Positions 45,335 to 53,346 of a DNA stretch of 64,000 bases are shown here, piece after piece. The notes under the pieces were generated by a model that saw only the letters and a list, made by a program, of their open reading frames with translations, ran no database searches and was not told the DNA's origin. The stretch's first letter is position 1. Every line of letters begins with the position of its first letter. The DNA lies in NCBI GenBank assembly GCA_964349045.1, contig CAYGFI010000003.1, positions 1 to 64,000 on the forward strand. Reading direction: 5' to 3'. The position numbers and the translations under genes were made by a program. This stretch comes from JACJXF01 sp964349045. GTDB lineage: Bacteria > Bacteroidota > Bacteroidia > Bacteroidales > GCA-2748055.

Positions 45335-48300
45335 ATGAAAAAAACTAAACTCTTATTTATTACAATGTGCTTATCTTGGTTCATGTCAGGGGTAAATGCA
45401 CAGCAGGATACAATCCGCAGCCTGATCTTTTCTGAATGGCGAGGTGGGCAGGGCCTTGGAGATAACTATATAGAGTTAGCCAATATGGGGGGCGACAGCC
45501 TGGATCTGTCCAGGTTTTTGATCCAGTGGATAAATGGGAATGGATCACAATTATACTGGGAAAACGATCAATGGAGATTTCCTAAACCGGCTGCAAACGG
45601 AAGATTTTATTTGCCGGCAGTTAAACTTGCTCCCGGGAAAACATACCTTATTGCAAACCAACAGGGTAGTCCCAGAGAGGATTTAATAGCCATCGCCGAT
45701 ACCACTGTTCGCGCATCTTCTCCATTTAAAAACCTTATGTTCAACTATGGTACTCATTGTAATGTCCTTTATTATTTTCTAGATAACGGAGATTCAATCA
45801 TTGTTGATGTTGTAAATCTGGAAGTAAATGATAATCTCCAAACGGTGAATATCCTATCCGATGTAGCTGGCGTTCCAGAGTGTACAAGAGATTATACCCT
45901 GGTAAGGAAAGCAAGCATTAAACAGGGGAATGTGAATTGGCTAAATTCAAAGGGTATTAGCTTTGAGGATTCTGAATGGATGCCTATATTAAGTCAACTT
46001 CCTGAAAGCAGAGTGAGTTTTACCACTCCAGGGGTTCATGGTAATTTTGATATAAGCCTGGAATCAGGGGATGTGGATATTGACATTGCCAATGCAACTA
46101 TGTCAGTCCCATGGGGAATCTATAAGGGAGACAGCCTTCTATCACATCTTACCATAGGACCTGGTATGGCATGGCAATATATACCGGATTCAACCAATAT
46201 TGCTAAATCATCACATACGATTAACCAGAATGGAGATATGTGGAAAGTCTATGCCGCAGGAAATACACTGAAGCAGACTGATTTTAAATTATCTGTGAAA
46301 GAAGCAGCAGTCGATCAGGCAAGTGTTTTTCCTATGTTGTATAAAGGCAAAAACGGCACTTGGGTACAACCCTATTCTATTAACAATAAATTATACTTAG
46401 TAGACACCATAGGTTATTATACAGACACAACTGGATACATAACAGACACAATTAACTCTGTTATTGACACTATCGGATTTGTTATCGATACAATTGGTCC
46501 AATTCTTGATACTCTTGGACGCGCTCTGGACCGCATTGAAAATGTGGCCTATGCCACCAGGGTGGATACACTCTTCCGATACATGGAAAAGGCACCAAAA
46601 GCAACCTGGGAAATTGTCTGGGTAGATAATACTCAACGAGCCGATCTGAAAAAGGGTGATATACTTAGAGTAGCTGCTGAAGATGGTGTAACCGTAAAAG
46701 ATTATGATATTGGTATACTGGATTATCAGCCCAGTACCAATGTGTTTCTGGGGGCCATTACCTGGCCGGATAAAACAGAGTTTCTTGAAAACTGGAAGCA
46801 TGACACCATCCCTCAGTTTGATCCGAACAAAACTATATATACCATTTTACTACCATACGGATCAAAAAATGTTCCTGCCTTAGTAGCGCATCCTCAGGAT
46901 GTCAACGCCAGAGTGGAAATCACAAGGGCTGTTACACTAACAGGGAGCCTTGAAAACAGGACCACCATGTTTAATGTGATGTCTGAAAATCCGAGTGATA
47001 GTCTCAACAAAGTGTACAGTGTTATATTTGAGGTTGAGAAGGACCCCTCCAAAATTCAGGATTATGAGGGTACTCCGTTTATATCAGAGTTTGTGACAAC
47101 CCAATTCACATGGATAGGCTACCTCGAAATCGTTAATCCGGGTACGAAACCTCTGGACCTTTCAGAATACATTATCGTAAAAGGTTACAATGTCATTCCA
47201 GGTGCCGATATGGCCAGCCTTATTCCTAAGCTTCCCACACAAAGTGATTTTCAAAACAGGTACCGGGGTTATGTTCCTGGTTATAAGTTCTTTGATGATA
47301 CAACCTCCTGGTTATTGAATCCGGGCACTCTATCCCTGGATGCAGCCATAAATCCGCTCGTTGAACCCGGTGATGTCTTCGTACTCAGCTCTGCATCTTC
47401 TGCCCGGGGTTTTAACCAAACACCAACGGACCTGGCAAATATTGATAAACGATGGCTTGCTGAACTTGACCGTGATGATCTTGGCGTAAATGTTAAGAAT
47501 ACTCCTGGACTTTTAGTGCGTGGTGCCAAGTCTGTGTATCTGTGGAAGATTGAGAATGATTCTGTATTGGAAGGGAAAAAACCGGTAGGTGATCCGAATG
47601 ATTACACTCTGGTTGATATGGTAGGAGATCCTATTAATGATAACATCTGGCCAATTGCAGGAATTAGTATCGGTGATGTTACCAGGGTCTCGACCAGGAG
47701 AAAACCTAATATTTATAAAGGGGTTTCCCATCCGATTGAATCTATGGAAGCATTTGGTACTGATGCTGAAACATCCGACTGGATTGTTGACAGATATACA
47801 ACCGCCAATAATGCCCAGATGTCACAGTATATTGGCAGTCACATAATGGATATTGTAACCGTCTATATATCAAAAGTAACTTCTCCAATTTATCTTGTGA
47901 GCGATGGCTATAAAGGTGTCCAGTCTATCCAGGGAGACCTGACATCAACAACAGTCAGCGGATTCTTCGGAAACGTGACCAAAGCAGATACAGCACAGGT
48001 ATTAAGCCTGCATAGCGGAGTCAATGGAAGTGTAAAAAGCGAAGGTGACCCTGTTGCAGGAAATGATACGCTGATAGTTGTTTCAGCTGATGGTCTGAAT
48101 ACTACCACCTATGTCCTAATCAACCTGCCCATTGATAACAGTGCGCAACTTATACTGGTGGACACTAACGCAGGCCTCACCATCAATTCCCTGACTGATT
48201 CTACAGGTTCAATCACAGGAGTGGTATATGGAAGTCTGCTAAAAGATGTGACTGCAGCTGTAAAAACGTTATCTGACAATGCAGTGATGAATATAATCAA

Positions 48301-49264
48301 TGGTGAAGGAAATCTGATTCCACTTCAACTCATGGATAATAACTTGATGAAGGTATACACGAAAGTGGGTAATGATATCTACTTTGAAGTGACCGCCCAG
48401 GATCAAGTTACAGTTATAACATATAAACTGGAACCTGCTTCACTGTCAAGTGATGCCTTCGTTATCTCTTCCCTCTATAATGTGGACCAGGATAATAACC
48501 TTATCGAAGGCCTGGCAGATGGTACAGCCTTGGTAACCTTCAATAAGAACATTGAAGTGGTTAAGGGTGCAACAAACAAAGTGCTGAATAAACTGGGACA
48601 GGAAAGAATGGATGGACAATTGGCCTATGATGATGTGCTCCAGGTAGTATCAGAGGACGGTACTGTTACTCGTACTTACTTCATCGCTTTCATGAATGAA
48701 AACACTCCTGATTCAAACGGAGCACCAGAGATCAGTCTTGCATTCAGCGATTCAACAATTGCTGTACCAGGAACGCTTATGCTGTCAGCAACTGCTAAAG
48801 ATGATGGCTTACCTCCTCCCGCCAATTTAACATACTTGTGGGAACTAACCAGTGGTAATGCTGCAAATGTTGTGATTGAACATGCAGACGAGTTAGAAAC
48901 AAATGTCACTTTCGCAACTAATGCAGACTATACACTGACGCTGTCTGTGAGTGACGGAGCACTTACCAGCAAGGCAACTGTAACCGTAACTGTTGGAATA
49001 GTAGGTGTTAGAAACAACATCATGCCTACCTTGCGTATGTATCCAAATCCAGCAAAAAATAAGCTGAATTTAGAACTCATAAATATGCCGGAACAAACAT
49101 CAGTGGTTTCAATCTTCAACGTCACTGGAAGTATTGTATATAATACAAAGCTTTCAACTGAAATGAATGAGATTGATATCAGTGGCTTCGATTCAGGATT
49201 ATACCTCATAAAAATTGATTCTGGTAATCGCTCGTTGACACAGCGTTTTCAAATTCAGAACTAA
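45335..49264 (+). CDS. Large T9SS surface protein with lamin-tail-like domains and a heptad repeat
   Basis: A 1,309-residue protein from the ATG at 45335, which opens a signal peptide (MKKTKLLFITMCLSWFMSGV, ending VNAQ); an upstream in-frame extension into the regulator gene is rejected. Two lamin-tail-like regions are seen (IFSEWRGGQGLGDNYIELAN near 32-51 and ISEFVTTQFTWIGYLEIVNP near 588). Between them is a run of about seven 7-residue units of the form xDTIGxx (46400-46530). Several repeated beta domains with SEDG/AEDG..TRTY endings and one PKD-like domain (about 1125-1225) follow, then a T9SS tail (MYPNPAKNKLNLEL). No catalytic motif was found. A structural or binding surface protein is likely. 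It is followed by a strong terminator and sits right after the regulator. Confidence 0.75.
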   Translation: MKKTKLLFITMCLSWFMSGVNAQQDTIRSLIFSEWRGGQGLGDNYIELANMGGDSLDLSRFLIQWINGNGSQLYWENDQWRFPKPAANGRFYLPAVKLAPGKTYLIANQQGSPREDLIAIADTTVRASSPFKNLMFNYGTHCNVLYYFLDNGDSIIVDVVNLEVNDNLQTVNILSDVAGVPECTRDYTLVRKASIKQGNVNWLNSKGISFEDSEWMPILSQLPESRVSFTTPGVHGNFDISLESGDVDIDIANATMSVPWGIYKGDSLLSHLTIGPGMAWQYIPDSTNIAKSSHTINQNGDMWKVYAAGNTLKQTDFKLSVKEAAVDQASVFPMLYKGKNGTWVQPYSINNKLYLVDTIGYYTDTTGYITDTINSVIDTIGFVIDTIGPILDTLGRALDRIENVAYATRVDTLFRYMEKAPKATWEIVWVDNTQRADLKKGDILRVAAEDGVTVKDYDIGILDYQPSTNVFLGAITWPDKTEFLENWKHDTIPQFDPNKTIYTILLPYGSKNVPALVAHPQDVNARVEITRAVTLTGSLENRTTMFNVMSENPSDSLNKVYSVIFEVEKDPSKIQDYEGTPFISEFVTTQFTWIGYLEIVNPGTKPLDLSEYIIVKGYNVIPGADMASLIPKLPTQSDFQNRYRGYVPGYKFFDDTTSWLLNPGTLSLDAAINPLVEPGDVFVLSSASSARGFNQTPTDLANIDKRWLAELDRDDLGVNVKNTPGLLVRGAKSVYLWKIENDSVLEGKKPVGDPNDYTLVDMVGDPINDNIWPIAGISIGDVTRVSTRRKPNIYKGVSHPIESMEAFGTDAETSDWIVDRYTTANNAQMSQYIGSHIMDIVTVYISKVTSPIYLVSDGYKGVQSIQGDLTSTTVSGFFGNVTKADTAQVLSLHSGVNGSVKSEGDPVAGNDTLIVVSADGLNTTTYVLINLPIDNSAQLILVDTNAGLTINSLTDSTGSITGVVYGSLLKDVTAAVKTLSDNAVMNIINGEGNLIPLQLMDNNLMKVYTKVGNDIYFEVTAQDQVTVITYKLEPASLSSDAFVISSLYNVDQDNNLIEGLADGTALVTFNKNIEVVKGATNKVLNKLGQERMDGQLAYDDVLQVVSEDGTVTRTYFIAFMNENTPDSNGAPEISLAFSDSTIAVPGTLMLSATAKDDGLPPPANLTYLWELTSGNAANVVIEHADELETNVTFATNADYTLTLSVSDGALTSKATVTVTVGIVGVRNNIMPTLRMYPNPAKNKLNLELINMPEQTSVVSIFNVTGSIVYNTKLSTEMNEIDISGFDSGLYLIKIDSGNRSLTQRFQIQN

Positions 49265-49312
49265 TTACAATATTTAGTAAATATTAGTTTTAGTTTAGTT
49301 TTTTCATAACAG

Positions 49313-49342
49313 GGGTCGACCGATGGGTCGGCCCTTTTTTTT
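49313..49342 (+). terminator. Rho-independent terminator
   Basis: GGGTCGACC (49313-49321) pairs with GGTCGGCCC (49326-49334), with one G-T pair and a four-base loop, and is followed by eight T residues. It lies 49 bases after the stop of the large surface protein, so it ends the 34934-49264 transcription unit. Confidence 0.9.
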
Positions 49343-49419
49343 ATTCCTCCGATAGAATAAAAACCATATTTTTACAAAACAGATATTACATTCACCTTCA
49401 GTAAAAAAGAACTTATACA

Positions 49420-50994
49420 ATGAAACATTCAATCGCGTTTTTGATAATGTCTGTCTCGCTTGTTTCAGCCACGGGACAATCAAAGCTAAAGGATGGACTT
49501 CCCAATGTTGTTATCATTTATACAGATGACCAGGGGTATGGAGATGTAAGCGCACTGAATCCCGATGCAAAGTTTAGCACTCCGAATATAGATAAAATAG
49601 CCACCGAAGGAATCATTTTTACTGATGGACATAGCAGTGACGGAGTCTGTTCTCCATCACGATACTCTTTGCTCACCGGTCGTTACAGTTGGAGAACCAA
49701 TTTAAAAGCAGGTGTTCTCGGAGCTGATGGTCCCGGATTAATTGAAAAGGATAGAATGACCATTGCTTCCCTGCTAAAAGAAAAAGGATACAAGACAGCT
49801 TTGGTTGGGAAATGGCATCTCAATATGGTGTTTGAAGGTGAGTTGGGCGAAGGTCGCGACTGGTCCAAACCATTTGCTGATGGTCCGGTCGATCATGGAT
49901 TCGACTATTTCTTTGGCATTCCTGCTTCCATGAATTTCGGAATTCTGACTTACCTTGAAAATGACAGGGTACTTGATCCTCCTGTATTATGGACAAATAA
50001 GAAGAATGGTATCACTCCGAATACATTCAGATTTACACCTCCCTATGAAAATGAACAAGGAAATGGCAATGCATGGATTGAAGTTGCCCCTTCGTTTAAT
50101 GACGAAATGGTGCTTGAAACATTTACATCAAAATCTGTGGAATATATCAACAAAGCTGCTAAGGATGCTAAAAAAGGTAAGCCATTCTTTTTATTCCTGG
50201 CTTTAACCAGTCCACACCTACCCCACTGTACCCATCCTGATTTCCAGGGGCGCAGCGCTTGTGGAAATTACGGAGACTTCATGGAAGAAACAGATTACAG
50301 AGTCGGGCAAGTGCTTGATGCACTGACAAAAAACGGCCTGAAAGAAAACACCCTGATTATTTTCACTTCTGATAATGGTGCTGAAACCAATTACGTATAC
50401 CAAAGAGATACATATAATCACTTCAGTTGCATGAATTTTAAAGGAGGGAAAAGAGACATTTACGAGGGAGGGCACCATGTACCTTTTCTCATGAGCTGGC
50501 CAAAAGTAATTGAAACCGGACGAATAGTTGATGTTACTGTTTGTCAAAGCGATATCTTTTCGACAATAGCTGAAGTGATTGCTTCCAAAATACCTGATAA
50601 TGCTGCGGAAGACAGCTACAGTTTATACCCGCTCTTAAAAAACAAAGTATATGATACGGAGTTTAGAGGTCCTGTTATTCATCACTCTGGGATGGGATAT
50701 TTTGCAATTCGTGAAGGCAAATGGAAACTCAATATGCTGCGTGGTTCAGGAGGATCTTTGGAACCAAAATTAATACAGCCTAAAGAAGGTGAAGCTCTTT
50801 ATGAATTGTACGATATGGAAATTGACCCGGGTGAGACCACAAATCTCTATTTTGAACATCCCGAAATTGTTGAAAGACTCACCGGGAAGATTACAGAAAT
50901 AATTAAAAACGGAAGGTCAACTCCGGGTATGCCACAGAATTATGTTAAAGATAACTGGATGCAAATTACATGGATGAAAGATGAAGGTAAATAA
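49420..50994 (+). CDS. S1-family sulfatase, CSPSR type
   Basis: A 524-residue exported sulfatase. The signal peptide ends near SATGQ. LPNVVIIYTDDQGYGD opens the fold. The catalytic Cys77 lies in CSPSRYSLLTGRYSWR. GKWHLNM, LTSPHLPHC and TSDNGAETN follow, then KGGKRDIYEGGHHVPF and the C-terminal RGSGGSLEPK. It shares this plan with the sulfatases at 2210 and 15937, so it is probably from the same branch. It stands alone on the plus strand, behind the terminator, with a 155-base leader for its own promoter. It converges with the next sulfatase. Confidence 0.92.
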   Translation: MKHSIAFLIMSVSLVSATGQSKLKDGLPNVVIIYTDDQGYGDVSALNPDAKFSTPNIDKIATEGIIFTDGHSSDGVCSPSRYSLLTGRYSWRTNLKAGVLGADGPGLIEKDRMTIASLLKEKGYKTALVGKWHLNMVFEGELGEGRDWSKPFADGPVDHGFDYFFGIPASMNFGILTYLENDRVLDPPVLWTNKKNGITPNTFRFTPPYENEQGNGNAWIEVAPSFNDEMVLETFTSKSVEYINKAAKDAKKGKPFFLFLALTSPHLPHCTHPDFQGRSACGNYGDFMEETDYRVGQVLDALTKNGLKENTLIIFTSDNGAETNYVYQRDTYNHFSCMNFKGGKRDIYEGGHHVPFLMSWPKVIETGRIVDVTVCQSDIFSTIAEVIASKIPDNAAEDSYSLYPLLKNKVYDTEFRGPVIHHSGMGYFAIREGKWKLNMLRGSGGSLEPKLIQPKEGEALYELYDMEIDPGETTNLYFEHPEIVERLTGKITEIIKNGRSTPGMPQNYVKDNWMQITWMKDEGK

Positions 50995-51083
50995 TAAATA
51001 TATTTGTTCTCCAATAAATATTTTATCGGTTATTTTTAGGATGAATTTATAGTTCTTTTGTCTTAAAGCACAGTCTTCCTATA

Positions 51084-52970
51084 TCAAATTTTCGATTTTC
51101 CGGTAACATAAACATAGTATGCTCCCCTGGTGATTCCTTCTGTATCTTCAAGCCATGTCTGCAACTTTACTTTGCCCGGTACCAAATCAAAAGTAAAACT
51201 CACATCCTGCTGTACCGGATCAACCCCACTGGAAAGCTCTTGCTGCCCAATTCTAATTGAAGCCTTAGTGAACTGGATGGATTTGCCAGCCGGCATTGCA
51301 TCTCCACCTGGAACAACTTCTCCTTCTGGAAGAGAAGCATTCAGTGGAAGTCCGGTTTCGATTGGCCATCTCCTCAATGCAAATTCGTAAGTTCCTGCTT
51401 CAGCAACATCCACTACCCAGAATCCGTTTCTTTTCAGTCCTGTACGAATATGGTCCTGGTTCCAGGGAGGTAATACACTACTGTGCCAGTCATGTGCCCT
51501 GATACAGACCGGTTTTTCCTTTTCTGTATTAATGATTATCTCACAATAGTCATCAAAGTCAACCGAGATATCCGCCCACCAACTTTCATATGCACTGCGC
51601 AATTTTTCCATGATCTCAGGATGTTGATCAGCCACATCAGTGGTTTGCCCGGGATCATGATCCATATCGTAGAGTTCCTTGCCATTTATAGCATGCCATT
51701 GATCAGTCATAACGGCACACTTTTTCCATTTCATAGGGACATCTTCCCTCTGGGTATCGGTAATAATAATCCTCTCAGGCCATTGATTTTCATCGCCCGT
51801 TAATAATGGTTTGATACTCTGCCCGTCATATTTTACATCCGGACCTTCAAGACCACACAAATCGATCAGGGTAGGCAGGACATCAGTGTATGCTGTTACC
51901 TGATCAACATCTTTGTTACTGAGTATCTTCCCGTTTTTCCAATATATAAAGAACGGTACCCGGTGACCACCGCTATATTCCCAACTTTTCATTCCCCGCA
52001 TGTTGGCATTATATCCAGCAGTCACAAATCCATTTTGATCCACTTCCACACCAGCTGAAGTTCCATTATCAGTCATAAATATGAGAATCGTATTATCCAT
52101 CACGCCAAGGTCCTGAAGTTTCTCCATGAAGGTTCCCAGATTCTCATCAAGATTTGTGATCATCCCATAAAAATTCGGATTCGTGATATCTGGATTGTCT
52201 TTATAGAGGTCGATATACTTTTGCGGAACATGAAAGGGACTATGTGGGGCATTGGGAGCCAGGTAGCAAAAGAAAGGTTTTTCCTTGTTTCTCTGAATGA
52301 AATCAAATGCATTCTGAAACCAAACCTCGGTACAATATCCGGTTACCTTTTCAGGTTTGCCATTTCTTAAATAGGTGTCGTCAAAATAATCATTGTCCCA
52401 ATAATCAGGTGCCTGAGTAATACCCCCTCCACCATGATAAAATGCCTCATCAAAGCCCCGGTCATTGGGTCTGTATGGAAAATTGTCTCCAAGGTGCCAT
52501 TTTCCAAACATACCTGTGGTATAGCCATTTTTCCTGAATACATCAGCCATAGTAACTTCGTCCTTCCGGAGTAAGGACCGTCCCATCACCGTATGCCAAA
52601 CACCCACACGGTCGCAATTCCGACCTGTCATCAATCCTGAGCGCGTAGGTGCACATGTTGTACCAACATGGAAGTCTGTCAGCCTGCAGCTTTGCTCTGC
52701 TAATTTATCAATATTTGGTGTGTGAATCCATTTGTTACCATTAATTCCAATATCACCATATCCCTGGTCATCTGTCATTATAAGAATAACATTAAGATTT
52801 CCCTTTGGCTCAGTTTGTTTGCAAGATTCAAAACTTAAAGGACACAGGAGTAAAAAGAGGCTGGATTTGTTTAATAAAAATGACTTTTTCAAGGTTGAAT
52901 TATTATTGTTTATAAACGTTTTTGAATTGTCTTGCCAAGATAAGAAATACTTCATTTCCAGGAAACTCAT
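51084..52970 (-). CDS. S1-family sulfatase, CAPTR type, with extra C-terminal domain
   Basis: A 628-residue sulfatase in this reading. Catalytic Cys106 lies in CAPTR; NVILIMTDDQGYGDIG and GKWHLGDN precede and follow it, and MTDNGTSAG and SGGHRVPFF are present. After the usual end near 465 there is about 160 extra residues with beta character (CIRAHDWHSSVLPPWNQDHI, then GTYEFALRRWPIE), possibly a sugar-binding or lid domain. The N-terminus is uncertain: residues 29-50 read as a signal peptide (KKSFLLNKSSLF...FESC), so translation may begin at the TTG at 52889 or the ATG at 52955. It is closest in plan to the sulfatase at 9388. Its start faces the esterase-fucosidase gene across a divergent spacer holding repeat copy C. 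Confidence 0.88.
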   Translation of the reverse strand: MSFLEMKYFLSWQDNSKTFINNNNSTLKKSFLLNKSSLFLLLCPLSFESCKQTEPKGNLNVILIMTDDQGYGDIGINGNKWIHTPNIDKLAEQSCRLTDFHVGTTCAPTRSGLMTGRNCDRVGVWHTVMGRSLLRKDEVTMADVFRKNGYTTGMFGKWHLGDNFPYRPNDRGFDEAFYHGGGGITQAPDYWDNDYFDDTYLRNGKPEKVTGYCTEVWFQNAFDFIQRNKEKPFFCYLAPNAPHSPFHVPQKYIDLYKDNPDITNPNFYGMITNLDENLGTFMEKLQDLGVMDNTILIFMTDNGTSAGVEVDQNGFVTAGYNANMRGMKSWEYSGGHRVPFFIYWKNGKILSNKDVDQVTAYTDVLPTLIDLCGLEGPDVKYDGQSIKPLLTGDENQWPERIIITDTQREDVPMKWKKCAVMTDQWHAINGKELYDMDHDPGQTTDVADQHPEIMEKLRSAYESWWADISVDFDDYCEIIINTEKEKPVCIRAHDWHSSVLPPWNQDHIRTGLKRNGFWVVDVAEAGTYEFALRRWPIETGLPLNASLPEGEVVPGGDAMPAGKSIQFTKASIRIGQQELSSGVDPVQQDVSFTFDLVPGKVKLQTWLEDTEGITRGAYYVYVTGKSKI

Positions 52971-53346
52971 TTGTTAAATAAGCAACATAATGAATGATAC
53001 TAGCAAGAAAAGAATCATTAAGAGCAATTAAATTTAAGAATAAGCTGCGAAATTTGAGCCTATCCAATATTTTTAATAAAGGTTATGAAACCCACATGTT
53101 CGAAAAACACAAACACCAATGAACCGATCCCGATCCCGATAGCTATCGGGAAAGGGAGAGTTCGGCGAAGCCAATATTTTTAGATATGTGGGTTTACTTG
53201 CAGTGAGCCCTTCGGGGTTCATATGACCATTGAAAATAAATTATATACATATGAAACCCACATGATTGAAGAGAACGCAAAAGTAACCATATCATAATCA
53301 ATCATGTGTGGTTCCATTATACCTCTGAAATCAAAATTATTTTATA
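52971..53346. other. Divergent spacer with structured repeat copy C
   Basis: The 376 bases between two divergent genes hold the repeat at 53085-53255 and a smaller palindrome just after it (about 53254-53313, AACCCACATGATTGA against TCAATCATGTGTGGTT). No gene is seen. Promoters for both genes are expected here but no clear consensus box was found. Confidence 0.55.
53085..53255 (+). repeat. Interspersed structured repeat, copy C
   Basis: Left arm GAAACCCACATGTTCG, inner CGATCCCGATCCCGATAGCTATCGGG, a shortened hairpin region that lacks the GCTTCGCAACCGC arm, right arm ATATGTGGGTTT, then the TTCG-loop stem GAGCCCTTCGGGGTTC (53205-53220) and the CATATGACC...TTATATACATATGAAA tail. The order matches copies A and B. 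It lies about 90 bases before the esterase-fucosidase gene. Confidence 0.8.

Noticed and set aside
46400..46530. Heptad repeat region as a tandem DNA repeat or CRISPR-like array
   Set aside because: The period is 21 bases with diverged units, in frame within a long coding region, so it is a protein repeat.
46397..46801. Minus-strand frame of 134 residues opposite the heptad repeat
   Set aside because: Open only because the repeat lacks stops on the other strand; no independent support.
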